From Treponema porcinum (lineage in GTDB: Bacteria > Spirochaetota > Spirochaetia > Treponematales > Treponemataceae), in the NCBI RefSeq assembly GCF_900167145.1, contig NZ_FUWG01000013.1, forward strand, positions 1 to 64,000: a DNA stretch of 64,000 nt. Direction: 5' to 3'. How positions within the stretch are numbered: the stretch's first letter is position 1; each line of letters opens with the position of its first letter. The notes below the pieces were generated by a model. The model was not told where the DNA came from. It searched no databases and saw only the letters and a list, made by a program, of their open reading frames with translations. The position numbers and the translations under genes are program-made. This document shows positions 8,201 through 16,805 of the stretch, piece after piece.

Positions 8201-9744
8201 CCGCCGATCAGGTTGACGAAATTATGCGCTCTAAGGGGCGTATGTATACGCTCATTAAGATTGACGAAGGCTCTAACCTTGGTGCTGTAAGAATAAGAAT
8301 ACGTTCTCTGATTGCGGCGGTAAAGGAACGCCAGCGTCATCACAGAACTCCTGTAGTAAAATCCGCCGCATACCAGAGACAGGTGTTTACGAAAGAGATG
8401 AAGTACAGCCACACGATTATCGGTCCGCAGATGTCGCCGATTCATTTCAAGCTTTTGCAAAAAGCATTCCAGTATTGCGGCTACAATTTTGTCATTCTTG
8501 ATGCGGTTGATCCTAAGGCTGTTGAAGCAGGATTAAAATACGTAAACAACGATGCGTGCTATCCGTCAATTCTTGTTGCCGGACAGATGATTGCGGCGCT
8601 TGAGTCAGGAAAGTACGACATAAACAAAGTTTCGCTCATCATTACGCAGACAGGCGGCGGATGCCGTGCAACAAACTATATCGGCTTTATCCGGCGTGCT
8701 TTGAACGATGCAGGATGGGGGCAGGTTCCTGTTCTTTCTTTGAGTGCACAGGGGTTTGAAAAAAATCCGGGCTTTAAGATTACTCCTGTTCTTCTGCACC
8801 GTCTTGTAATGGGAATTATGGTAGGCGACCTTCTTATGCGAGTACTTTACCGCACTCGCCCGTACGAAGCTGTGCCGGGTTCGGCGGATGCATTGTATGA
8901 AAAATGGAACGCCCGCGCGGAAAAACAGCTTAAGTCGCTTTCTGTTTCCGGCTACCACAAGCTTATGAAGGGAATAGTAAAGGATTTTGACGAACTTCCG
9001 CTCAAGCCTATAAAGAAGCCGCGCGTCGGTGTAGTAGGCGAAATCCTTGTAAAGTTCCATCCGACGGCGAACAACAAAATTGTAGAAACAATAGAGCGCG
9101 AGGGAGCGGAGTGCGTTATGCCTGACCTTGCAGACTTCTTCTTCTATACGTTCGCAACGGGCATTTTCCGTCACGAAGAACTTGCGTTCCCTAAGAAAAC
9201 GGAGCGGAACGCGCGGCTTTTCGTGTGGTTCCTTGAACTGTACCGCGGAAAAATGAAAAAATATCTGAACAAAAGCCGCCGCTTCGATGCGCCTTCGTCA
9301 ATCTATGAACTTATGAAAGGCGTTGACGACATCGTTCAACTTGGAAACATTACCGGTGAAGGCTGGTTCCTTACGGCAGAAATGGTCGAACTTATAAAAG
9401 AAGGCTGCCCTAGCATTGCGTGCGTACAGCCATTCGCCTGTCTTCCTAATCACGTAACCGGAAAAGGTATGATAAAAGAACTGCGTCGCCGTTTCCCGGG
9501 GGCAAATATAAGCGCAATTGACTATGATCCGGGCAGTTCTGAGGTAAACCAGCTGAACCGCCTTAAGCTTCTGCTTTCAAATGCGCCTGCCGGTCGTCAT
9601 CCTGATGAGAACGACGACGGTTTTATCGTGGGAAAAGACGGTGCTCTTATAAAACCGGAAATAAGGCTTGCAGAGGGAAGTACTGCGCTTACTGATACAG
9701 AGCCGGTTTCCCTGTCTTCTATGCCTGCTGCCGGTACGGAGTAG
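5209..9744 (+). CDS. Giant 2-hydroxyacyl-CoA dehydratase activase-like protein (two BadF/BcrA ATPase domains plus DUF2229-like region)
   Basis: A 1511-residue cytoplasmic protein. The first ASKHA-type ATPase domain begins IGIDVGSTTVKIAVLDD (about residue 16) and has GGEDAKITYF and NGTCAGGTGAFIDQMA. The second begins LGLDSGSTTTKAVLID (about residue 345) with DIGGQDMKCLRMKDG and NEACSSGCGSFLDNFA. The Cys of CGVFAKTDVQ and CTVFMNSRVKQ match the positions that hold the [4Fe-4S] cluster in activases such as HgdC. A Cys motif CGKCQNNC follows, and then a long region resembling DUF2229 and the dehydratase subunit family. Family members inject a high-energy electron into a radical dehydratase or act in CoA-enzyme activation; the substrate here is unknown. 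AGGTGGG precedes the ATG. The next gene starts 3 nt after the stop. Confidence 0.85.
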   Translation: MSGTKQNGADMLPVRIGIDVGSTTVKIAVLDDNDKLIYGDYQRHRADIRSTIISVVSKAFDELEKKFPAGAGQTLSVKVTGSGGFSVSQWLNIPFIQEVVAATTAVKKLIPQTDVVIELGGEDAKITYFTGGVEQRMNGTCAGGTGAFIDQMAALLETDAAGLNVLAKDATTIYPIAARCGVFAKTDVQPLINEGARREDIAASIYQAVVNQTISGLACGKPIRGHVAFLGGPLHFMDQLRRRFIETLKLKDDEIIVPEDSQLFVATGSAFSADRTVCCDGKKFPTIAEFRENLKNLVGAELSEVQRLEPLFNNATELDEFRKRHASEIAARGDLSLTRGPVFLGLDSGSTTTKAVLIDQKGRIIWDFYANNQGNPVDLAAKVLKDLYKKLPEDVYIARAVSTGYGEALFQAAFGVDAGEVETITHFRAADFFVPGVEFLLDIGGQDMKCLRMKDGAIVSIQLNEACSSGCGSFLDNFARTMGMDVREFSRIALLADKPVDLGSRCTVFMNSRVKQAQKEGASVADISAGLSYSVIKNALFKVIKLRKASDIGTKVVVQGGTFFNDAVLRAFEKIAGVNVFRPDVAGLMGAYGSALIAYDQWVDLTAPKPGQPPVDPATVRSGIATLKDLENFHVELESRRCGKCQNNCLLTINTFSTGSEKRVFITGNRCERGAEIEGTVIDASNKKNTGIEDTGEKMPNLFDWKYRRLFHYVPLKKEDAPMGDVGIPRVLNMYENYPMWFTFFTKLGFRVRLSQRSSRSVYEKGIETIPSESVCYPGKISHGHLVSLLEQGIKFIFYPCAPYEKQEDSGAGNHYNCPIVTSYPEVLRNNVDELRQNKDILYMDPFLPIYDKKRLAERLCEEMLPKFPSLTEKQIKEAVEDAWNEQEKFREDVKKAGEEALETMIRAGGNGIVLSGRPYHLDPEINHGIPEMINALGLAVFTEDSVAQFGSIERPLRIIDQWVYHNRLYRAAAFVSEMPNLEMLQLTSFGCGLDAVTADQVDEIMRSKGRMYTLIKIDEGSNLGAVRIRIRSLIAAVKERQRHHRTPVVKSAAYQRQVFTKEMKYSHTIIGPQMSPIHFKLLQKAFQYCGYNFVILDAVDPKAVEAGLKYVNNDACYPSILVAGQMIAALESGKYDINKVSLIITQTGGGCRATNYIGFIRRALNDAGWGQVPVLSLSAQGFEKNPGFKITPVLLHRLVMGIMVGDLLMRVLYRTRPYEAVPGSADALYEKWNARAEKQLKSLSVSGYHKLMKGIVKDFDELPLKPIKKPRVGVVGEILVKFHPTANNKIVETIEREGAECVMPDLADFFFYTFATGIFRHEELAFPKKTERNARLFVWFLELYRGKMKKYLNKSRRFDAPSSIYELMKGVDDIVQLGNITGEGWFLTAEMVELIKEGCPSIACVQPFACLPNHVTGKGMIKELRRRFPGANISAIDYDPGSSEVNQLNRLKLLLSNAPAGRHPDENDDGFIVGKDGALIKPEIRLAEGSTALTDTEPVSLSSMPAAGTE

Positions 9745-9747
9745 AGA

Positions 9748-11106
9748 ATGAAAAAGCGTTCTGCCGTATTTTTAGGACTTCTGGTTCTTGCTCTGCATTC
9801 TGTTTTTGCAGACTATAACAAATCGGGCGTTGCGGATTCTTCCGAAATCCGGCGGAATCTTGTGGAAACGTGGTTTGAAGCGCCGTTGTCAGCAGTTCGT
9901 ATGAACAGACCGGAAATAAGGACGAACAGTATCGGGCAGAAATTTCAGGTGCGTCTTGAGGAATCGGAAGATTTTTTCAGTATTTTTGTAGCGCCGTATG
10001 CGCGTATGGAAATCGACGTATATTCCGACAAGGGAAAATCTACTGAGATGCAGGAAGTTTATCCCGGAGATGCGCCCGGAAGCTGGGTGCTTGTTCGCGA
10101 CAAGAAAAGCGGCGCACCTCTTCGTATCCGTTATTATTTTGCAAGTGATAGTGATGTATTCGTTCAGTTTTCACCGGTGAATAAAACAGGATGTGCGGAT
10201 TTTGTCTGCTATAACTGTTATGCCGCACGCGGAGTGCCTACGGGACTTCCATTTGAAAGATTTTATACGGCTTCTTTTGCAGACATTCAGAAGTGGACGG
10301 CAAACATTCTTCCATGGCAATATACTCAGGTTTATAAGGATAACTATCATTCGTCGCTTCAGATGATTGAAGTTATCCGCGCGGCACTCCCTGACATTGT
10401 TTTTACTGATGACGCGATGTATGATGAAGACGGCGAGCCGGTTTATATTTCTTCCGGAAAAAAACGCACTGTTGATGAGGAAGATGCAGGAAAAATTACC
10501 GTAAGCGGCGCAGGATTTCTTAAATGGATTGCAGACGGAATTGTCCAGCCGCTTACCGGAACCCGTCTAAAACGCATTCCGCTTCTTACAGAAACTGTGC
10601 AGTATAAGAATACCGGCTTTCAGGGAGTCCTTTCGCAAAGTTATTCGCTTTCTTTTTCCCTTGACTGGATACGCAATATTGCAAGCGCAGTAATATCTGT
10701 AAGAACCAGAAAAAATTATCTGTATAATGAGTCTGGCGTTGATGTTTCAATAGAACCGTTTTCTGCAGAATTTACGGAGCGCGGTCTTGAAAGTACAGCC
10801 GGCTTTGTGCAGAATTCAGGCTATTCAGTACGTACTTTTAAACCGCTTTTGTATGTGCTTGCTGCTTCTGAACCGGAAACGTTCTACTTTGCGGCGATAC
10901 GCTCTACGGACAGAAGAAGTCCTGAAGTAAAAGTATTTAATGAATGTGCAGTTATTTTTCCGTATTTTGATAATGACGGTCATTTTAAGTGCGTTCTTTT
11001 TAAGGACGGCGCGGAAATGAGTTTTGATGAATTTTACAGCCGGTATTGTATGGATTCTGTGTTTCTTACAAGAGCCGGCTGCACCGAGCAGTTTTTTCCT
11101 GAATGA
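9748..11106 (+). CDS. Secreted protein of unknown function
   Basis: A 452-residue protein with a clear signal peptide (MKKRSAVFLGLLVLALHSVFA, cleavage near residue 21) and no later membrane segment, so probably periplasmic or outer-membrane associated. The start lies 3 nt after the activase stop, with GGAG inside the end of that gene, so the two are translationally coupled. The mature part is rich in aromatic residues and alternating hydrophobic patterns (for example QFSPVNKTG and SYSLSFSLDWIRN) consistent with beta structure. I do not recognise the family. Its position directly before a TPR protein, a barrel-like protein and ExbB-ExbD-TonB suggests a part in the same envelope process. Confidence 0.7.
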   Translation: MKKRSAVFLGLLVLALHSVFADYNKSGVADSSEIRRNLVETWFEAPLSAVRMNRPEIRTNSIGQKFQVRLEESEDFFSIFVAPYARMEIDVYSDKGKSTEMQEVYPGDAPGSWVLVRDKKSGAPLRIRYYFASDSDVFVQFSPVNKTGCADFVCYNCYAARGVPTGLPFERFYTASFADIQKWTANILPWQYTQVYKDNYHSSLQMIEVIRAALPDIVFTDDAMYDEDGEPVYISSGKKRTVDEEDAGKITVSGAGFLKWIADGIVQPLTGTRLKRIPLLTETVQYKNTGFQGVLSQSYSLSFSLDWIRNIASAVISVRTRKNYLYNESGVDVSIEPFSAEFTERGLESTAGFVQNSGYSVRTFKPLLYVLAASEPETFYFAAIRSTDRRSPEVKVFNECAVIFPYFDNDGHFKCVLFKDGAEMSFDEFYSRYCMDSVFLTRAGCTEQFFPE

Positions 11107-11172
11107 TGAAGTATGAAGTTACTTCGGGAAAATTGTGCGGTATTTTTTGAGAAGGTTTGAATAAGGTTTGTT

Positions 11173-14067
11173 ATGAAAAAAGTTTTCGGTATATGTTTGC
11201 TTCTTTTTTCGGCAGGAATTGCGTGTGCCGCGCCGTTAGAAACTGACGTTTCGCTGTTTGCAGAACTTTCTTCCGCCTATAATTCCGGGTTTTATCCTGG
11301 AGCTGTGCAGTATGCGGAGCGGCTTGAAAAACAGTTTCCTGACTCTGCGGCGCTGGGCGAGGCGCTTCTTATAAAGGGTGAAAGCCTTGTCCGCCTTAAT
11401 TTGTTTTTTGAGGCGGAAAATACGCTCCGCGCTGCCCGGAAATCTACCGAAACGGATACCGTTCTTTTGAATGACTGTAGTTACTGGCTTGCAAGGGCGT
11501 ATGAGGGTCTTGGAAACAGCACCGAGGCGCTGAACTGGTATTACGATTATTGCGCCCATACGGCAGAAACTGTTGCTTCTGACGGCGGAAAACTGTCTTC
11601 CCGTAAAAAATATTATGCCGCAGCCTTGTGTGATTCAGGACGGATTTTCTATAATAAAGGCGAATATTCACGCGCCGTTCCGTTTCTTGAGTATGCAGTG
11701 CAGAACGGAGAAAAATACGATGCTTCTGTCTATGTAGATGCGCTTTTCAAACTGATGGACTCATACAGTCAGTCCGGGAATCCGGAAAAAGCCGTTCATT
11801 TGTACAAAACGATTTCCAGAAGTGATTTTGATGCGCTTTCTCAGGCGCCGTATACGTATCAGGTTTTTACGCTGTATGCCGGCGATGCATATCTGAAAAA
11901 CGGTGAATACAAAAAGGCGTATGACTTGTACTGCGCCGTCCTTAAAAGCGGCGAAAAATCGCTTGCGGCAAATGCGCTGAAAAAAGCTTATAACGTTTCT
12001 TCCGCACACCGCGCGGAAGTCAGCGCAGAGCCGGGAACTGTTCTTTCTGACGCACAGAAATATCTTGCTGATTCTCCGGAACTTCTCGGGGAATTCTGGA
12101 CGCGCCTTGGAGCAGATGCGTATGAGGCTGGCGATTATAAAAAAGCGCTTTCGTATTTTGACGAGGCGGAAAAGAATGTTTCCGTTGATTTGTTTTTATT
12201 CGCCGCGCTTTATCGTGCGCAGATTGCGGCAGGAACCAGGCCTACAGTAAAATCTTCTGCTGTTGCCGAAAATATGATTTTGAAAAGCCGCGGCATTCTT
12301 AATGAAGAGAACAGTTATATCCTTCTTCGCGAAACCAATATTCTTCTGTGCCGGTACGCGGCAATTCAGGAGCACTGGGAGGACGTAAAAAAATACGCCG
12401 CCGCCGTAGTTCCGCTTGATTTTGACACGCGCGAATATCTTGCGCTTGCCGAATACAGAACAGGAAATTATGCAGAGGCTTCTTCTCTTCTAAAAGGCGC
12501 GTATACAAATCTTCACGCCCTTTCGTTTGCGCGTCAGCAGGATTTTAAGAATGCGGCGCTTATCTATGCAGGAATTGAGGAAGCGCGCGGCCTTACCGAT
12601 GAAGAACGGCTGAACTATGCAAAAGTCCTTCTTTATTCCGGGCGTTACAGGGAATCCCAGATTGAATCTGCCCGTTGCAGTCTGAACGAAGCAAAATATG
12701 TTCTTGGACTTGCGCAGTTCAATACCTGGTCCTGGCCTTATGCGGAAGAGAGTTTCAGTTCCTATTTGAATTCTTCTGCAAAAAAGGACGAAAAAAGCGT
12801 TTCATACGCGCAGTTTTATCTTGGCTACGCACAGTACAGGCAGGGAAAATCAAAAAAGGCGTATGCCGCTCTTTCTGATTTTGTAAAGAAATATCCGGGA
12901 CACGAACTTTTCTGGAATGCTCAGATGGCAGCCGCAAACGCCGCCGTTCAGAATAACGAGCCGGAAAAAGCTGCGCTTCACGCGGAATCTGCCGTGCAGA
13001 ATGCGTCCGGAGATGCGGAAACTGAAGAAGCCGTGCTTTTGTGCGCAGAAATATACACTGATTCCAAAAAATATAAAAAGGCTCTTGATTTGCTTGCGCC
13101 ATATACAAAGCGTTCCGGCGAATTCAGCATGAAAAGCATATACAAGACCGGTCAGATTTATGAAAAGCAGCTTGATTTATCAAGTGCCGACGCGGCTTAC
13201 AAAAGCCTTGTGCAGAAATTTCCAGGAGAAAAACTTGCAGAAGAGGCTATGTACCGCCGCGGCGAGATGTTCTTTTCTGCGGAAATGTATGACGATGCAA
13301 TCAGCCGGTTCAATGAGTATGCAAAAAAATATCCGGCAGGGAATTTTGTGGATGCCGCCTGGTATTTTACGGCAGAAAGCTATGCACTTACCGGCAATTC
13401 TGAACGTGCAGTCCTTCAAAATCTTGCGCTTGTCAAAAAATTCCCGGAAAGCACGTATCTTTACAGTTCCTGCAAAAATCTGATTGAACTGTACCGTGAA
13501 AAAGGCGATTATCCTGCTGCGCTTGAATACGCACGCTTTTTAATTGAAAAATACGGCGAACAGGCGAAAAACGACGGAATTTCTGAAGTTTCTGCCGATT
13601 TGGAGAAACTTCACTCCGGGAAATCAGAGGAAATCGTCCGTAAAGAAGCGGAATTCAAGAAAAACGGTGAATTGGAAACTTACGCAGGAAGGACTACGGG
13701 AACTGAACTTGTTGCACTCTATGCGTCAACTACGTCATTTTCCCGGAATGCGGCCGTTCTTGCGGAAAAACTGCTGCCGCTCCAGAAAAAACATCTTCAG
13801 GAAGAAAGCCTGTACGCCGCGCAGAACGCTATGTTTTTGGGAAAAACGTACCGCCGGAACGAGCGCAATAAGAATGCGGCAGAAATGTATCTTCTTGCGG
13901 CGGAATATTTCAGGATGAATAATAAGGATGACGAGGCGGCGGCGGCTTTGTACGGTGCGTACGATTCGTTCCGCGCGGCAGGACTGTCCGGTGATGCTGA
14001 CGAAACGGCGCGTATGCTGAAATCGCTGTATCCGCAGAGCCGCCAGGCAAAAAATATAAGGATTTGA
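11173..14067 (+). CDS. Large periplasmic TPR-repeat protein
   Basis: A 964-residue protein with a signal peptide (MKKVFGICLLLFSAGIACA, cleavage near residue 19) followed almost throughout by tetratricopeptide-like helices. Repeats are visible as GEYSRAVPFLEYAV, GEYKKAYDLYCAVL, GDYKKALSYFDEAE, KYKKALDLLAPYT, EMYDDAISRFNEYAKK and GDYPAALEYARF. Several resemble the YbgF/BamD/CpoB subgroup (FLEYAVQNG, KKYPAGNFVDAAWYF). TPR arrays bind partner proteins, so it may be a periplasmic scaffold for the barrel protein and the TonB-like protein encoded after it. The ribosome site is AAGG 7 nt before the ATG. The gap to the next gene is 25 nt. Confidence 0.8.
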   Translation: MKKVFGICLLLFSAGIACAAPLETDVSLFAELSSAYNSGFYPGAVQYAERLEKQFPDSAALGEALLIKGESLVRLNLFFEAENTLRAARKSTETDTVLLNDCSYWLARAYEGLGNSTEALNWYYDYCAHTAETVASDGGKLSSRKKYYAAALCDSGRIFYNKGEYSRAVPFLEYAVQNGEKYDASVYVDALFKLMDSYSQSGNPEKAVHLYKTISRSDFDALSQAPYTYQVFTLYAGDAYLKNGEYKKAYDLYCAVLKSGEKSLAANALKKAYNVSSAHRAEVSAEPGTVLSDAQKYLADSPELLGEFWTRLGADAYEAGDYKKALSYFDEAEKNVSVDLFLFAALYRAQIAAGTRPTVKSSAVAENMILKSRGILNEENSYILLRETNILLCRYAAIQEHWEDVKKYAAAVVPLDFDTREYLALAEYRTGNYAEASSLLKGAYTNLHALSFARQQDFKNAALIYAGIEEARGLTDEERLNYAKVLLYSGRYRESQIESARCSLNEAKYVLGLAQFNTWSWPYAEESFSSYLNSSAKKDEKSVSYAQFYLGYAQYRQGKSKKAYAALSDFVKKYPGHELFWNAQMAAANAAVQNNEPEKAALHAESAVQNASGDAETEEAVLLCAEIYTDSKKYKKALDLLAPYTKRSGEFSMKSIYKTGQIYEKQLDLSSADAAYKSLVQKFPGEKLAEEAMYRRGEMFFSAEMYDDAISRFNEYAKKYPAGNFVDAAWYFTAESYALTGNSERAVLQNLALVKKFPESTYLYSSCKNLIELYREKGDYPAALEYARFLIEKYGEQAKNDGISEVSADLEKLHSGKSEEIVRKEAEFKKNGELETYAGRTTGTELVALYASTTSFSRNAAVLAEKLLPLQKKHLQEESLYAAQNAMFLGKTYRRNERNKNAAEMYLLAAEYFRMNNKDDEAAAALYGAYDSFRAAGLSGDADETARMLKSLYPQSRQAKNIRI

Positions 14068-14092
14068 AACTAGTAACGGAAAGGTAAAAAAT

Positions 14093-15736
14093 ATGAAAGC
14101 AAACAGACTGATACTTATGCTGGCGGCGGCTTTTTCAGGAGCTGTCGTAACGGCACAAAACGTAAACGATTCGGAGAATGCAGAAATCACTCTGCCTGAT
14201 GTTTCTACCGTCATTTCCGGCGGTGCGCCGAAAGTCGGAAAAAGCGCCGTCCCTGATTTTTCTGCGGTTCTTCCCAAAACTGAAGGCACTGAAATTGTGC
14301 CGCGTATGCCGGAGGCCGGTTCTGCCGAGCAGACGTCATCTTCCGTGCTTTTAGCCGCCGCTCCCCTTGAAAAAACTATATACGCAGAAGGTGTTGCGGG
14401 GCTCGGACTTCCGGGATTTTTCACCGGGAATTTTTCAATTTATCGGCAGACCGGTGCCAATCCGTTTAAAATTACATTCGGTCATGAAACTGTAAACGGC
14501 TATGCAAATCATTCGCTGAATTCCGGCTATTTTGACAAAAATACGCATATCGATGCGGAAAAAACGTTCTCAACCAGAAAGACAACCCTGTTTCTGTACG
14601 GAGCGTATCATTCCGAAGACAACGGACTTCAGAATAAATCTGATTTTATAAGCGACGTTACAAAAGACCAGCTTGGAGCCGGCATTTCGTTTGACGTCCG
14701 CTTTACGGATGATGTTTCGCTGAAAACGTCGCTTAAAGGAGACTGGTATAAGCGTTACGGAACTGTTGCCGGTGATGCTTTGCTTGATGATTATGAAAAA
14801 AAAGCAAGCATTCTTGATTTTAATCCTGAAATTTTGTTTGAATGGGGAACTTTCGGCATTTATTCTGAGCTCGGAGTTTCTTATGAACTTGAATATGATG
14901 CCGGAAAATCTTTTGATGAACATAATGCAAACCGAGTTGATTTTTCCGTACTGTTCGGCTGGAAAAACGAAAATATTAATGTCTATGCACAGGCGGCGGT
15001 TGTTGTCGGAAATCATATCGGCGACAACGATGTTGTAGTTCCGTTTGAAGCAGGAGTTGATTTTGATATTCCTGTGCCGTTTTCTTCACGTGCGGTACGT
15101 CTTTCTGCCGCTGGCGGAATTGACTCGTATCTTCCTAAGGTAAGCGCACTCGAAAAAGCGTATGCATTTTCTGCATTGAACGTGCTTCCGGAAGAAACGT
15201 CAGACTGGTTCGGAAGTCTGAATGTGAATGTTCCTGTAAAAGACATACTTACGGTTACGCTTGACGGCGTATTCTGCACTACGGCCTTTGGCAACGGAAC
15301 TGTGCAGCCGGTCTATAAGGAAACGTATTTTAAAAACGGACAGTATTTTTATTCCTCTGAGGATATGACTCAGGTAAACACAGATGCTGGCATTTCTTTC
15401 AGAAAAGGAATTGCGACTTTCTCTCTGAACTGGAAGTCGTTCTGGGGTGATCTTCCTGCAACGGAAGTTCCGAATAAAATTTCAGGCGGCGTATCATTGC
15501 AGGATAAAAAAGCGCGCGTTAATTTCAGTTCCGTAATTGCGTTCGAACTTGGTGATGATGCGGACAGCGTTCCTGTTGTTGATTTTGACTGTTCCGTAAA
15601 AGTTTCTTATGCGGTACGTCTTGCTGTAACTGGAAATGATATTGTAAAATTGATTTCGGGCAAGTCACGCGACTATGCCGGTGAGTATATTAGAAGAAGC
15701 GGTTATGCAGGAATTCTTGCAAAATTCTTTTTCTAA
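14093..15736 (+). CDS. Predicted outer-membrane beta-barrel protein
   Basis: A 547-residue protein with signal peptide MKANRLILMLAAAFSGAVVTA. The first 100 residues of the mature protein are low in complexity and look like a linker. From there on the sequence alternates polar and hydrophobic residues with many aromatic girdle positions (YGAYHSEDNGL, KTSLKGDWYKRYG, EWGTFGIYSELGVSYELEYD) and ends in a C-terminal Phe (GILAKFFF), a hallmark of barrel proteins inserted by BamA. It lies between the TPR gene and exbB and is a candidate client or partner of the TonB-like system. A specific family was not recognised. AAAGG precedes the start. Confidence 0.7.
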   Translation: MKANRLILMLAAAFSGAVVTAQNVNDSENAEITLPDVSTVISGGAPKVGKSAVPDFSAVLPKTEGTEIVPRMPEAGSAEQTSSSVLLAAAPLEKTIYAEGVAGLGLPGFFTGNFSIYRQTGANPFKITFGHETVNGYANHSLNSGYFDKNTHIDAEKTFSTRKTTLFLYGAYHSEDNGLQNKSDFISDVTKDQLGAGISFDVRFTDDVSLKTSLKGDWYKRYGTVAGDALLDDYEKKASILDFNPEILFEWGTFGIYSELGVSYELEYDAGKSFDEHNANRVDFSVLFGWKNENINVYAQAAVVVGNHIGDNDVVVPFEAGVDFDIPVPFSSRAVRLSAAGGIDSYLPKVSALEKAYAFSALNVLPEETSDWFGSLNVNVPVKDILTVTLDGVFCTTAFGNGTVQPVYKETYFKNGQYFYSSEDMTQVNTDAGISFRKGIATFSLNWKSFWGDLPATEVPNKISGGVSLQDKKARVNFSSVIAFELGDDADSVPVVDFDCSVKVSYAVRLAVTGNDIVKLISGKSRDYAGEYIRRSGYAGILAKFFF

Positions 15737-15766
15737 GGCGACAATTTAAGGAAGAGGAAGGAATTT

Positions 15767-16378
15767 ATGTTTAGTGCTATCAGGGCCGGCGGATTTATTA
15801 TGCTGCCGATTATTTTGTGCGGTATTGCTGCAACGTTTATCATCATTGAACGATGCTTTTATTTTTATGTTACAAAAAAACGTGATGTAAAGCTTATGTA
15901 CGATTTGAACTCGTATCTTGACTCTGAAAATTATGATTCTGCTGCAATAAGCTGTGCCGAGGCTGATACTCCCTGCTCTCAGGTTGTGAAAAAGGCGCTT
16001 GACTGCCGCCGCTGGGATGAAAAGGATATGAAAGACGCTGTTGAGGCGGAAATGTCCGTTGTTGTTCCTCGTTTTGAGCATCTACTTACTCCGCTCGGCA
16101 CAATTTCTAATATTGCTACGCTTCTCGGTCTTTTGGGAACTGTTACGGGAAACATCAAGGCGTTCGGCGTTCTTGGTGCAGGCGGAACAATGGGTGATCC
16201 TGCCATTCTTGCCGGTGCGATTGCAGAGGCGCTCGTTACTACTGTTGCCGGTCTTATTGTTTCAATTCCATCCGTTATTTTCTATAATTATTTTATTTCC
16301 CGCGTAAACCGCCGGATTGCAGAAATGGAAAATAACGTTACTAATGTCGTAATCAAGCTGACGGGAAGGGTAAAATAA
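15767..16378 (+). CDS. exbB: ExbB/TolQ/MotA-family proton channel subunit
   Basis: A 203-residue inner-membrane protein with three hydrophobic segments: about residues 8-30, 118-140 and 160-182. The conserved core TPLGTISNIATLLGLLGTVTG and the later AGAIAEALVTTVAGLIVSIP match the MotA/TolQ/ExbB signature, including the Thr and Pro residues lining the proton path. It would form the pentameric channel that uses proton-motive force to drive the TonB-like protein. A strong ribosome site (GGAAGG) lies before ATG 15767. The stop codon shares one base with the exbD start (TAATG), so translation is coupled. Confidence 0.9.
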   Translation: MFSAIRAGGFIMLPIILCGIAATFIIIERCFYFYVTKKRDVKLMYDLNSYLDSENYDSAAISCAEADTPCSQVVKKALDCRRWDEKDMKDAVEAEMSVVVPRFEHLLTPLGTISNIATLLGLLGTVTGNIKAFGVLGAGGTMGDPAILAGAIAEALVTTVAGLIVSIPSVIFYNYFISRVNRRIAEMENNVTNVVIKLTGRVK

Positions 16379-16794
16379 TGAAACTGAAAGCGCGCAGAAG
16401 TTCTGTTCACGCCTCGATAGATATGACGCCTATGCTTGACGTTGTGTTTCAGTTGATTATTTTCTTCCTTGTTTCTACGACGTTCGCCGTTCTTCCGGGG
16501 CTGAAACTTAATCTTCCGGAAAGCACGACTGCTGAAAGTACTTCAAATCTGGGAATTACTATTTCTGCCGATAAAAAAGGCGGCATCTGGTTCAATGACA
16601 AGCCTGTTTCCTACAAAACTCTGGAAGCGGAACTTGCCGCATTTGATACAAAAAAGATAAAGCGCAAGGATTTTCCTGTTACGATAGAAGCTGATTCCGA
16701 CGTTACGAACGGAACGATTGTAAGACTGTTTGATGCAGTGCGGAAGGGCGGTTTTTCTATGGTAAGCCTGAGAACGACCGAGCGGAAACAGTAG
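16378..16794 (+). CDS. exbD: ExbD/TolR-family protein
   Basis: A 138-residue protein with a short cytoplasmic N-terminus, one transmembrane segment (about residues 19-40) and a periplasmic domain. The motif DMTPMLDVVFQLIIFFL is the family signature, with Asp21 at the place of the proton-binding Asp of ExbD/TolR. It pairs with the ExbB channel to convert proton flow into movement of the TonB-like protein encoded 11 nt downstream. The length is typical. Confidence 0.9.
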   Translation: MKLKARRSSVHASIDMTPMLDVVFQLIIFFLVSTTFAVLPGLKLNLPESTTAESTSNLGITISADKKGGIWFNDKPVSYKTLEAELAAFDTKKIKRKDFPVTIEADSDVTNGTIVRLFDAVRKGGFSMVSLRTTERKQ

Positions 16795-16805
16795 CGGCAT
16801 AATAT

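Noticed and set aside
7483-8460. 325-codon minus-strand frame inside the activase gene
   Set aside because: It lies fully within the well-supported plus-strand gene and has no recognisable domain; antisense of a strongly codon-biased gene.
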